A DNA stretch of 8,427 nt. Origin: JAAXQD01 sp035529735 (GTDB lineage Bacteria; Desulfobacterota; Desulfobacteria; Desulfobacterales; UBA11574). Below are positions 1 through 7,630 of the stretch, in pieces (position 1 is the first letter of the stretch; every line of letters begins with the position of its first letter). Both the position numbers and the translations under genes were made by a program. The DNA lies in contig DATKWE010000200.1 in NCBI GenBank assembly GCA_035529735.1, positions 1 to 8,427 of the forward strand, in the 5' to 3' direction. A model generated the notes under the pieces. That model made no database searches and was not told where the DNA came from. It was given only the letters and a program-made list of their open reading frames with translations.

Positions 1-289
1 ACCGATGAAAGGAGACTTCAGGACCAACGTCCATGCAGGCGCCAGTGTGTTCAAACACACCGTTACGGAAAGGGAAAAAGAAATCTGCCGGGTTATCAAA
101 GACCGTCTTATCAAAGATGGCCTTTATTTTGTGGGTATCGACGTAATTGGGGATAAACTGGTGGAAATCAACTGTGTCAGTCCCGGGGGAATCCCCCGTA
201 TCAATAAGCTGGATCGTGTAAAACTGGAAACCAACGTCATCGATTTTGTGGAACGGAAAGTTTTAGAGATGAAAGGAAAGAACGATTAG
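1..289 (+). CDS. gshB: Glutathione synthetase-like ATP-grasp ligase, C-terminal part (5' truncated)
   Basis: This is the last 95 or so residues of an ATP-grasp ligase whose 5' end lies outside the window. The frame is open from position 2, so the ATG at 5 is probably an internal Met. Seen: an R-x-N motif (DFRTNVHAGAS) followed by GLYFVGIDVIGDKLVEIN. The Asp of VGID and the Glu and Asn of EIN match the C-terminal ATP/Mg-binding segment of bacterial GshB, which joins gamma-glutamylcysteine and glycine using ATP in the cytoplasm. The loop after EIN reads CVSPGGIPRIN rather than the more usual TSPTGIREI type, so specificity may differ from classical GshB. The stop at 287-289 lies 19 nt before the preferred start of the transporter binding-protein gene, and 1 nt before an alternative TTG start. 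Co-transcription is therefore likely. A related peptide or amino-acid ligase of the same fold is the main alternative. Confidence 0.8.
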   Translation, partial: PMKGDFRTNVHAGASVFKHTVTEREKEICRVIKDRLIKDGLYFVGIDVIGDKLVEINCVSPGGIPRINKLDRVKLETNVIDFVERKVLEMKGKND

Positions 290-308
290 TTTGGAATTGA
301 CCGATCCT

Positions 309-2036
309 ATGAAAAAATTATTATCCGGATCCGCCTGGACAGCCGTCATCGTTGCCGGCTTGCTGCTCTTCGTTCTGTCCTGTGGGGATAAAAAGGATGC
401 TCGATTTCTCAAAGTCGGACTTCCTGAAGAACCGAAAACCTTCAACATCTGGCTGGCCAGCGATGCCAATTCCAAAAAAATCCTGTCCCTCATTTACCAG
501 CCGCTGTATCTGCGGGATCCTGAAACCCTCGATCTGATACCGTGGTTGGCCTCCGGCGAACCCCAGTATGATCCGGCAACGATTTCCTATACCGTTCGCC
601 TTAGACCCGCTAAATGGTCTGATGGATCGGACGTGACATCCGCCGATGTGGCCTTCACCGCTTCTTTGATAAAAGAATTTAGAATACCCCGGTACTATTC
701 TTCATGGAAATTTATTAAAAAAATAGAAACCCCGGACAACCACACCGTCCGCTTCTATCTTGAAGAACCGAAAGCCATATTTTTGACCCGAACACTGACG
801 TCATCGATTGTATCCAAAAAAGAATGGACAGATATATCCCAAGACGCCAGAACCCGGCAAAAACCACTGAAAGCCCTGATCAATCACAAAATCCAAAAAC
901 CGATGGGATGCGGCCCGTTTGTCTTAGAAAAATGGGGCCGGGGCACGTATATTCATCTTAAAAAAAACAGATATTTTTTCGGCCTTCATCAGGAAATCGG
1001 CGGTCGAGTTCTCGGCCCGTATGTGAACGACCTTCTTTTCAAAGTTTACGGAACCGCTGATGTCGCCGTACTGGCCCTGAAAAAGGGAAGCATCGACATG
1101 TTTTGGTGGGGAATTCAACCCGGATATATCGATGACCTAACGCAGCAGAAGAACATTAAAATATTTCACTGTAAAAAAAGCGCGTTATATTTCTTGGGCT
1201 TTAACTTGAGAACCCTGCCGTTCAGAGATGTCAACCTGAGAAAGGCGGTGGCCGTCCTGGTTGACAAGGAGTTTATCATTTCTCGCATCCTCCAGGAATA
1301 CGGTACCCGTATGGACTCTATCGTGCCGTCGGGGAATCGATACTGGTTCTGTTCGGATGTCTCCCGCTACGGAAACGGAATGGACCGGAACCAACGCATT
1401 AAAGAGGCCTATCATATCCTTCAGACGGCGGGATATACTTGGGAAGTACCGCCCGTTGACGAGGACGGCAGGGTCGTTCCCGGCAAAGGGATACGGATGC
1501 CCGACGGCCAACCGATGAAAAAAATCACCATCCTAACGCCGCCGGCAGATTATGATCCCCACCGGGCCATGAGCGGCATGATGATACAGGAATGGCTCAA
1601 GGTTTTGGGCATCACGGCGGCTTCCCGACCCATGGCCTTTGGAGCGCTCCTCGAGCAGGTTAAAGGGCGTCGTGAATTTGATGCCTTTATCCTGGGGTAT
1701 GGAAGACTGTCCATGGACCCCGATTATTTGAGGAATTTTTTCCATTCCGCCAACGACAAGGAGCGGGGATGGAATATGAGCGGATACAACAACCCCGAGT
1801 TCGACCGTATCGCCGAAAAATCTGCAAGTGAGATGAACCCGGAGCTCCGCCAAAAACTGATTCATGAGATGCAGAAAATCATCATGGCGGATGTTCCGTA
1901 TCTCCCTATTTACAATCCGGCACTCCTTGAGGCCGTACGCACAGACACCTTCAGCGGCTGGGTGGAAACCTTGGATGGAATTGGAAACATCTGGTCCTAC
2001 TGCTTAGTCAAAAAAAATGATGCAACTTCTCCATAA
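309..2036 (+). CDS. Peptide ABC transporter substrate-binding lipoprotein (family 5, DppA/OppA type)
   Basis: Extracytoplasmic solute receptor of a peptide-type ABC importer, about 575 residues. Seen: an n-region MKKLL, a hydrophobic stretch and a lipobox VLSC with the lipidated Cys at residue 25, then a mature protein beginning CGDKKDARFLKVGLPEEPKTFN. The SBP_bac_5 hallmark W-S-D-G followed by SADV lies at about residues 103-114. A C-terminal segment with NNPEFDRI and the region around YLPIYNPALLEAV is also typical. The frame extends upstream to TTG at 291, but that start would put Glu and Asp before the KK of the signal peptide, so ATG 309 is preferred. Neither start has an ideal Shine-Dalgarno. 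The transporter genes follow after a 76-nt gap. The ligand cannot be told from sequence: oligopeptide, dipeptide, glutathione and nickel binders all share this fold. Confidence 0.93.
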   Translation: MKKLLSGSAWTAVIVAGLLLFVLSCGDKKDARFLKVGLPEEPKTFNIWLASDANSKKILSLIYQPLYLRDPETLDLIPWLASGEPQYDPATISYTVRLRPAKWSDGSDVTSADVAFTASLIKEFRIPRYYSSWKFIKKIETPDNHTVRFYLEEPKAIFLTRTLTSSIVSKKEWTDISQDARTRQKPLKALINHKIQKPMGCGPFVLEKWGRGTYIHLKKNRYFFGLHQEIGGRVLGPYVNDLLFKVYGTADVAVLALKKGSIDMFWWGIQPGYIDDLTQQKNIKIFHCKKSALYFLGFNLRTLPFRDVNLRKAVAVLVDKEFIISRILQEYGTRMDSIVPSGNRYWFCSDVSRYGNGMDRNQRIKEAYHILQTAGYTWEVPPVDEDGRVVPGKGIRMPDGQPMKKITILTPPADYDPHRAMSGMMIQEWLKVLGITAASRPMAFGALLEQVKGRREFDAFILGYGRLSMDPDYLRNFFHSANDKERGWNMSGYNNPEFDRIAEKSASEMNPELRQKLIHEMQKIIMADVPYLPIYNPALLEAVRTDTFSGWVETLDGIGNIWSYCLVKKNDATSP

Positions 2037-2112
2037 GTTTTGAAGAATTGGCGTCTATAATATAAAACACCTGAAATTCCCATACAGCTGAACTTAATAC
2101 GGAATTGTTTTA
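2037..2112 (+). promoter_or_regulatory. Intra-operon gap with possible -10 box and inverted repeat
   Basis: This is the only sizeable gap inside the transporter operon. It contains a perfect TATAAT at 2056-2061, but there is no convincing -35 hexamer 16-18 nt upstream. It also contains a 6-bp inverted repeat, AATTCC (2075-2080) with GGAATT (2101-2106), which ends a few bases before the permease ATG. The repeat could partly mask the weak ribosome-binding site. A secondary promoter, or a structure that lowers permease expression relative to the binding protein, would fit the usual stoichiometry of such operons. The evidence is weak. Confidence 0.25.
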
Positions 2113-3090
2113 ATGGAAGTCCGAAAATTTGTCTTAAAAAGATTTGTCGAGATATTCATAATTTTCTTTGTGATCTTAACGGTACTCTTTTTGCTGTTCC
2201 GTCTGGCTCCCGGCGATCCGGTGACCCGGATGGTGGATCCCACCTTGACCCCGGAGGATTCGCAGCATCTGATCGCCCAGTTGGGGCTCGATCAGCCCAT
2301 GGGGCTGCAGTATCTCTATTATATCAAAAACTTCTTTACCGGTAATTTCGGAAATTCTTTTCATTACGGCGAGACGGTATTCTCGATTATTTGGAGACGG
2401 CTTCCAAACACCATCATCCTGTTTACCACTTCAATCTTGCTTTCCGCCTTCGTGGGCGTTTTTTTGGGCAAAATCGCATCCTGGCAAAAAGGGACAAAAA
2501 CCGATACCTGGATGACCCTGGGAGCACTGGTCTGCCACACCCTTTTTCTCCCGTGGCTGGCCATGCTGGTGATCTGGATTTTTGGATTTAAGATCGGATG
2601 GTTCCCCTTGAACGGCATGATCTCACCGGAGATATGGATGGACCCGTCATCCGGGCTGTGGTTGAAAATATTGGATGTGCTTCACCACATGGTTTTGCCT
2701 CTGGCCACGTTGTTTTCAATTCATTTTGGAAGTTATTTGCTTCTCATGCGCAGCAGCATGCTGGATACACTCAAAGAAGACTATATCTTAACGGCAAGGG
2801 CCAAGGGGCTCGAAGAAAAGACCATCCGCAATAAACACGCAGCGCCCAATGCCGCACTGCCGGTGGTGACCAGTGTCGGGATCAGCCTGGCATTTTCCCT
2901 CAGCGGCGGCGCCCTGACGGAAACCGTATTCAGCTGGCCGGGGATCGGACGGGAGCTGGTCTTTGCCGTGAGCAACAGTGATTATCCCCTGGCCCAGGGC
3001 TCCTTTTTATTGATCGCCATCGTGGTTCTAATGGCCAACCTGGTGGTGGATGTTCTTTACGCCTACCTGGATCCAAGGATTAAGTACTGA
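2113..3090 (+). CDS. Peptide ABC transporter permease, DppB/OppB type
   Basis: One of two inner-membrane channel subunits of the importer, 325 residues, normal for the family. Seen: TM1 at about 11-29 followed by the conserved APGDP (32-36), an extracytoplasmic loop with TGNFGNSF (76-83), and further hydrophobic spans near 101-121, 135-157, 188-209, 250-270 and 295-318. The cytoplasmic EAA coupling loop runs from about EDYILTARAKGL (222-233) to NAALP (246-250) and would contact an ATPase subunit. FSWPGIGREL and a C-terminal YLDPRIKY are also family hallmarks. The start ATG has only a weak GGA ribosome-binding site 9 nt upstream. The next permease begins 11 nt after the stop, so the two are surely co-transcribed. 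The assignment to the B-type permease is firm; the substrate is not. Confidence 0.95.
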   Translation: MEVRKFVLKRFVEIFIIFFVILTVLFLLFRLAPGDPVTRMVDPTLTPEDSQHLIAQLGLDQPMGLQYLYYIKNFFTGNFGNSFHYGETVFSIIWRRLPNTIILFTTSILLSAFVGVFLGKIASWQKGTKTDTWMTLGALVCHTLFLPWLAMLVIWIFGFKIGWFPLNGMISPEIWMDPSSGLWLKILDVLHHMVLPLATLFSIHFGSYLLLMRSSMLDTLKEDYILTARAKGLEEKTIRNKHAAPNAALPVVTSVGISLAFSLSGGALTETVFSWPGIGRELVFAVSNSDYPLAQGSFLLIAIVVLMANLVVDVLYAYLDPRIKY

Positions 3091-3101
3091 CAGGAAAACC
3101 G

Positions 3102-4046
3102 ATGACAGTGAACCCATCGACGCAAACATCAAATATCAGCATAAGACCTTCCAAGAGGTTTCCGACCCTCGATCGTTTGGCGGAAGGCTGGGCGGTCTAT
3201 AAAGAGAACCTCATTGGGAAAATCGGTCTGACCCTGCTGGTCATTTTTGCGCTGATGGCGGTATGCAGTTTTTTCCCGCCATTGATCGATCCCATGTACC
3301 ATCCCATGACCGGCGTAGATCCGCTCATCTCCCATTCCACGGGGCCGAGCTGGCGTCACTGGTTGGGAACGGACTTTATCGGCCGCGATATTCTGTGTCA
3401 GCTTTTGGCCGGTGCCCGCATTGCGTTTATGGTGGGGATCTCCGCAGCATTCATGAGCATATTCCTCGGCACGGTCATTGGCATGATTGCCGGGTATGCA
3501 GGAAAAATTGTGGACACACTCCTCATGCGCCTGGCGGACATGATTTTGGTGATGCCGACCCTGCTGGTGGTGCTGATTTTGTCGTCATTGTTCGGACAGT
3601 TAAACATTTGGACCATCGTTCTGCTGATCGCCCTGTTTCGCTGGCCGGGAGTTTCCCGGGTGATCCGGGCCCAGACACTCTCTTTGAAGGAACGGCCGTT
3701 CATCGAAGCTGCCAAAGTGACCGGGGCCTCCCATTTTCGAATCATTTTCCGTCACATTATGCCCAATGTCCTGCCGCTGTCACTGTTGTACATGACGTTT
3801 CGTGTCACTTCGGCCATCATCATAGAGGCCGCGCTGGCATTTCTGGGGTTCGGAGATCCGAGCACCGTCAGCTGGGGCATGATGCTGCAATGGGTATGGA
3901 AAACCGGGCACATGTTTCAGGCGCCTTACTGGCTGCTGCCTCCCGGCATCTGTATTTCATTGCTAACCCTTTCATTCTATATGCTGGGCCGTGCCATGGA
4001 GGAAGTGCTGGATCCCAGGCTTCGAAAGGAGGTAGCACAAGAATAG
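3102..4046 (+). CDS. Peptide ABC transporter permease, DppC/OppC type
   Basis: Second channel subunit, 314 residues, pairing with the upstream DppB-type protein. Seen: a cytoplasmic N-terminus with WAVYKENLIGKIGL before TM1 (about 40-60), as in OppC_N; then LGTDFIGRDI (88-97), a motif typical of DppC/OppC proteins. About five more membrane spans follow. The EAA loop reads FIEAAKVTGAS ... HIMPNVLPL (200-226), followed by ALAFLGFGDPS (245-254) and the C-terminal LDPRLR (303-308). AGGAAA a few bases upstream of the ATG is a reasonable ribosome-binding site. The stop is 1 nt before the start of the first ATPase gene, which suggests translational coupling. A longer open frame at 3263-4060 overlaps this gene in another register and is a shadow. 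Confidence 0.95.
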   Translation: MTVNPSTQTSNISIRPSKRFPTLDRLAEGWAVYKENLIGKIGLTLLVIFALMAVCSFFPPLIDPMYHPMTGVDPLISHSTGPSWRHWLGTDFIGRDILCQLLAGARIAFMVGISAAFMSIFLGTVIGMIAGYAGKIVDTLLMRLADMILVMPTLLVVLILSSLFGQLNIWTIVLLIALFRWPGVSRVIRAQTLSLKERPFIEAAKVTGASHFRIIFRHIMPNVLPLSLLYMTFRVTSAIIIEAALAFLGFGDPSTVSWGMMLQWVWKTGHMFQAPYWLLPPGICISLLTLSFYMLGRAMEEVLDPRLRKEVAQE

Positions 4047-4047
4047 A

Positions 4048-5004
4048 ATGGCACTGTTGACGGTTGAAAACTTAAGTGTCGGGTACCATACCCGAAAAGG
4101 TTTCCTAAAATCGGTACAGGGCGTCTCCTTTTCCCTGGCTGAAGGCGAATCCCTCGGCCTTGTGGGAGAATCGGGCTGCGGCAAAACGACCATTGGCATG
4201 TCCTTAATGGGATTGCTCCCGGAAAATGCCGCTGTCACCGGCGGGAGGATTCTGTTTGAAGACACAGATCTGCTTCAGCTGTCAAAAACGGAGATACGGC
4301 GGGTTCGCTGGAAAAAGATTGCGATGATTTTTCAAGCGGCCATGAATGCCTTGAATCCGGTTCACAGGGTCAGTGACCAGATTGCAGAGGCTATTTTGGC
4401 GCACCATGCCGATATATCTGAAGAAACAGCCATGAAACAGGTTGAAAGCCTCTTTCAGGTGGTGGGGATCCCGCCGGACCGTATGAGAGACTATCCGCAT
4501 CAATACAGCGGCGGCATGAAACAGCGTGCAATTATTGCCATGGCCCTGTCCTGTAATCCGTCTCTGATCATTGCAGACGAGCCCACCACCGCCCTGGACG
4601 TCATTGTGCAGGATCAGATTTTAAACGCCATCAAGGATTTTCAAAAAAGACTGAATGTCAGTCTGATATTCATATCCCACGATATCGCCGTCGTGGCAGA
4701 TGTCTGTGACAGCATTGGCATTATGTTCGCCGGCCAGCTGGTGGAATATGGTAACGTGAACGACGTTTTTGATGCGCCGATGCATCCGTATACCCGATCA
4801 CTGCTGGCGTCGTACCTGACCTTGGACAAAGATATCGTTCATTTAAACTCCAACCCAGGGGAAACTCCGGATCTGATTAACCCCACAGCCGGATGCCGTT
4901 TTTCCGAACGTTGCGCCCTTGCAGACGCCGCTTGCAGTCTACAAATCCCGGAATGGGTAGAAATTTCGCCGACGCACAAGACCCTTTGCAGTCGGTTCAA
5001 ATGA
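4048..5004 (+). CDS. Peptide ABC transporter ATPase, DppD/OppD type, with four-Cys C-terminal motif
   Basis: Cytoplasmic ATP-hydrolysing subunit, 318 residues. Seen: Walker A GESGCGKTT (40-48), Q-loop Gln96, ABC signature YSGGMKQR (153-160), Walker B LIIADE (173-178), D-loop ALD (182-184) and H-loop His211. The NBD is complete and should be active. After HPYTRSLL comes the oligopeptide-transporter C-terminal extension with Cys283, Cys289, Cys296 and Cys314, spaced C-x5-C-x6-C-x17-C. This is the classical DppD/OppD arrangement and can hold an iron-sulfur cluster in some relatives (from general knowledge of the family). A strong AAAGGAGG at 4025-4032, inside the end of the upstream gene, lies 15 nt before the ATG, somewhat far for an ideal site. 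The partner ATPase starts 13 nt after the stop. Confidence 0.95.
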   Translation: MALLTVENLSVGYHTRKGFLKSVQGVSFSLAEGESLGLVGESGCGKTTIGMSLMGLLPENAAVTGGRILFEDTDLLQLSKTEIRRVRWKKIAMIFQAAMNALNPVHRVSDQIAEAILAHHADISEETAMKQVESLFQVVGIPPDRMRDYPHQYSGGMKQRAIIAMALSCNPSLIIADEPTTALDVIVQDQILNAIKDFQKRLNVSLIFISHDIAVVADVCDSIGIMFAGQLVEYGNVNDVFDAPMHPYTRSLLASYLTLDKDIVHLNSNPGETPDLINPTAGCRFSERCALADAACSLQIPEWVEISPTHKTLCSRFK

Positions 5005-5017
5005 GAAAGATTGTGGA

Positions 5018-5827
5018 ATGAAAGACCCGAACAACGTTATCGTACAGTTGGAAAACATCTCAAAAACGTTCCGAACAAGGACCTCTTTTTTAAAAGGAGC
5101 CCCAAAAGAGGTTGTAGCACTCAACCGGGTGTCTTTTGAGATATTCAAAGGTGAAATTTTTGGTCTGGTCGGCGAAAGCGGCAGCGGCAAAACCACAACC
5201 GGCCGTCTCATCGTAAAGCTGGAAACGCCGGACAGTGGGAAACTGTTGTTGGACGGAAATGACATTGCCAAAATCAAAGGTAGAACCTTGAAAAATTTTC
5301 GCAGGAAGGTACAGATGATTTTTCAGGATCCCTACCAGTCTTTAAATCCTTATCTTTCCGCGTACGACAGCGTTTCTGAGCCCCTGATCGTCCACAACGT
5401 GGGCAATTCGGAAACCCGTAAGGATAGGGTCCGGCAAAGTCTGAATGCTGTGGGTCTTGCCCCTTCGGACGACTTTTTTTACCGCTACCCGCATCAGATG
5501 AGCGGCGGACAGCGACAGCGGATCGCCATTGCCCGGGCCATGGTCCTGGAACCGGAGTTCGTGGTGGCCGATGAACCCACATCCATGCTCGATGCGTCCA
5601 TCGCGATTCATATTTTTAACATTTTGTCAGAATTACGGAAAAAGTTTAAGGTCACCTTCCTTTTCATCACCCACAGCCTGGCGGCCGCCCGCTATCTGTG
5701 TGACCGTATTGCAGTGATATATAAAGGCGAAATCGTGGAGACGGGCGCTGCAGAGGATATTATCCAAAATCCCCAACACCCGTATACCCAGGCGCTTATA
5801 CGGGCTCACCCGCGATTCCGGCACTAA
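5018..5827 (+). CDS. Peptide ABC transporter ATPase, DppF/OppF type, short form
   Basis: Second ATPase of the importer, forming the nucleotide-binding pair with the DppD-type subunit. Seen: Walker A GESGSGKTT (52-60), Q-loop Gln103, signature MSGGQRQR (161-168), Walker B FVVADE (181-186), D-loop MLD (190-192) and H-loop His219. All catalytic motifs are intact. At 269 residues it is shorter than typical DppF/OppF proteins (about 320). It stops about a dozen residues after the HPYT motif (254-257) and lacks the cysteine-bearing C-terminal extension that its partner has. The ending looks natural, since no continuing homologous frame was noticed downstream. It closes the operon. No clear Rho-independent terminator follows, but a long inverted repeat begins 55 nt downstream. 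Confidence 0.94.
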   Translation: MKDPNNVIVQLENISKTFRTRTSFLKGAPKEVVALNRVSFEIFKGEIFGLVGESGSGKTTTGRLIVKLETPDSGKLLLDGNDIAKIKGRTLKNFRRKVQMIFQDPYQSLNPYLSAYDSVSEPLIVHNVGNSETRKDRVRQSLNAVGLAPSDDFFYRYPHQMSGGQRQRIAIARAMVLEPEFVVADEPTSMLDASIAIHIFNILSELRKKFKVTFLFITHSLAAARYLCDRIAVIYKGEIVETGAAEDIIQNPQHPYTQALIRAHPRFRH

Positions 5828-5882
5828 CCCAAATCTAAAAAATATGTTTCGATTGAATTGTTTACTGTCACAATTTAGTGAA

Positions 5883-6074
5883 CCGCAGGATGATTCCGTT
5901 TCCATCGGGAAACTGTCTGAGTAAATTAGAGCGCGTTAAAGCGAACAGCATAGAGATAGCCAAAATTATTTAATTATCACATTCCCGCAGTGTAATCTTA
6001 ACACCTTAGTCCTGTTCGCTTTTACGCGGTTTTATTTGCGAGTTCTTGCCGATGGAAACGGAATTATTCTGCGG
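5883..6074. repeat. 192-bp imperfect inverted repeat (MITE-like) between convergent genes
   Basis: The two ends of this element are reverse complements over about 65 nt each, around a roughly 60-nt AT-rich centre. Perfect or nearly perfect blocks: CCGCAG (5883-5888) with CTGCGG (6069-6074); the 16-nt ATTCCGTTTCCATCGG (5893-5908) with its complement at 6049-6064; and a 17-nt block at 5932-5948 with 6012-6028 (one mismatch, CGCGTTAAAGCGAACAG against CGCGTAAAAGCGAACAG). It fills most of the 297-nt gap between the transporter operon and the leftward cyclase gene. TGAA occurs just outside both ends (5879-5882 and 6076-6079, offset by one base), a possible but weak target duplication. As RNA it would fold into a long hairpin on either strand and could act as a two-way transcription stop. 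It contains no plausible gene. Confidence 0.75.
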
Positions 6075-6124
6075 CTGAAACGGAGTGTATTCTGAGAAAG
6101 GCTATAAGCATTTCGAGGATCTCT

Positions 6125-7579
6125 TTATGAAGCATCTTTCATCCATCGATCCAGGATGTCTCTATCTTTTTGATCGATGGCGGTGATCTGAAGCTGATGG
6201 ACGGCTTTCCCCGCGCTTTCTTCGACGGACAATACCTTTGCATAAATATCTCCGAAACAGTAGGCATCCACGCAAAAATCGAAGACCAGCTTGATATCCG
6301 TAAAGGGTATCAGCGGCGGCATAATCGATGCGGTGATTGAATTCTCACCCAACATGAGGGTCTCCCCTGACTGGGTTCTGTTCGATATTTTTTTATCTTC
6401 CACTTTCCAGCAGCTAAAGGCCAGGTTCATGGGAACACCCGCTTCAATGACATCCCGCACGTTTAGTTCAAGATTATAGGGCGGTCCGATTTGCTTTACG
6501 GAATAGGCCACCAGAGGTCTTTTAACGCCTTTCATCACGAATGCCTGGGGGGTTTCACAGGCAACCAATTCCTTGATCAGGTTGTAAGTCGATTCTCCAA
6601 TGAGAACCTGTCCGCCGACGGTATTCGATTCTATGCGCGCCGCATTATTCACGGCCGAGCCCACAACCGCATATTTCATTCTCACTTCGGAACCGATATT
6701 GCCGACCACCACACTGCCGGTGTTGATACCGATGCCCATTTCAAAGGGCGGGTGGCCCTCACGAATAAATGTGTTGTTCAGATCGTCCAGTGCATGCTGC
6801 ATGGCAATGGCGCAGGCAACCGCGCGCTCGGGATCTGTTTCGTTTTTTTCAGGAACACCGAAAACAACAAGGATCGAATCGCCGATGATCTCATCGATGA
6901 TGCCGTCGTAATATAGAATTATCTTGGACATGCGCTCAAGATACCGGTTCAGAAGCTGGACCATGATTTCCGGATCCAGGGTCTCAGACAGGGTCGTGAA
7001 GCCCCGAATGTCCGACATTAGGATGGTAACGGTTTCCCTTCGACCGCCGATTTTCTGCCCTTCGGGGGATTCCAGAATGTTATCGACAACCTTCTTTGAA
7101 AGGTATCGGCCGAACATGTCTCGAATAAAATTTACCAAGCGCAGCCGTTCTTCAGAAACTTTGAATAGGGCGGCCAGCATTTCTTTTCGTGTGGCAACGA
7201 TCTCTTTGATCTCCAGCGGAGTATCTTCCGAAACATTCACATCGAACTCAGTAAAATCACTCCCCTTTAAACGCAGATTCGAAGCGGAAATAGCCTCAAG
7301 GGGCAGGATGATTTTTCGATTGAGAAACTTCCGAAAGGTCACCATGACAAAAAGAATAATGATGGCAATGAGCAAGGAGATCCTTACGGCATACCAGAAC
7401 AGGTCCACCGGCTGTGCATGGTGATCCGTCAGATATCTATACACCAGAGACCATACCAGCAGAATGCTTTCAATGATCAGAATGCGCCAAAAAATCCCTT
7501 TTAAAAGAATTTTCCGGACACCTTCCCCGCCATCGTTTGTTGATTTAATCGTATTATTTTTGTCTGCTGTTTTTTTCAA
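6125..7579 (-). CDS. Membrane-anchored class III nucleotide cyclase with possible PilZ-like C-terminus
   Basis: Makes a cyclic nucleotide (cAMP or cGMP) from its triphosphate at the cytoplasmic face; 484 residues. Layout: TM1 at about 28-50, a loop of only about 10 residues, TM2 at 61-82, a helical linker (91-170, including FGRYLSKKVVDNIL), the cyclase domain (about 180-340), then about 120 residues of C-terminal domain. Metal-binding Asp190 (MSDIRGFT) and Asp234 (IIGDS), plus transition-state Asn311 and Arg315 (VNNAARIES), are present, so it should be active. The residue that is Lys in adenylate cyclases is Glu230, and the paired position is Ala304 (KYAVVG), which leaves substrate choice open. 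The C-terminus has a beta-rich pattern loosely like PilZ but lacks its Arg motif. The start is TTG, supported by AAGGTG four bases upstream. The gene lies 51 nt downstream of the DUF2065 gene and probably shares its promoter. Confidence 0.92.
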   Translation of the reverse strand: MKKTADKNNTIKSTNDGGEGVRKILLKGIFWRILIIESILLVWSLVYRYLTDHHAQPVDLFWYAVRISLLIAIIILFVMVTFRKFLNRKIILPLEAISASNLRLKGSDFTEFDVNVSEDTPLEIKEIVATRKEMLAALFKVSEERLRLVNFIRDMFGRYLSKKVVDNILESPEGQKIGGRRETVTILMSDIRGFTTLSETLDPEIMVQLLNRYLERMSKIILYYDGIIDEIIGDSILVVFGVPEKNETDPERAVACAIAMQHALDDLNNTFIREGHPPFEMGIGINTGSVVVGNIGSEVRMKYAVVGSAVNNAARIESNTVGGQVLIGESTYNLIKELVACETPQAFVMKGVKRPLVAYSVKQIGPPYNLELNVRDVIEAGVPMNLAFSCWKVEDKKISNRTQSGETLMLGENSITASIMPPLIPFTDIKLVFDFCVDAYCFGDIYAKVLSVEESAGKAVHQLQITAIDQKDRDILDRWMKDAS

Positions 7580-7630
7580 CGAGCACCTTGTTTTGAAACG
7601 TTTTTTATTAAAAGCCTATGTTGATCCTAT

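Noticed and set aside
291..308. TTG at 291 as start of the substrate-binding protein
   Set aside because: It would add MELTDP before the signal peptide, placing acidic residues ahead of the KK n-region. ATG 309 gives a standard lipoprotein signal. TTG is not fully excluded.
3263..4060. 265-codon + strand open frame overlapping the DppC-type permease
   Set aside because: It is out of frame with a clear family member. Its translation is rich in His, Arg and Gly with no recognisable motif and no membrane pattern, so it is a shadow of the permease gene.
5856..5875. Small inverted repeat AATTGT/ACAATT just after the DppF-type gene, considered as a terminator
   Set aside because: Only 6 A/T-rich pairs with an 8-nt loop and no following T run, too weak for a Rho-independent terminator.
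6491..6916. 141-codon + strand open frame opposite the cyclase domain
   Set aside because: It is antisense to the conserved catalytic region of the cyclase, has no family resemblance and no ribosome-binding site of note.
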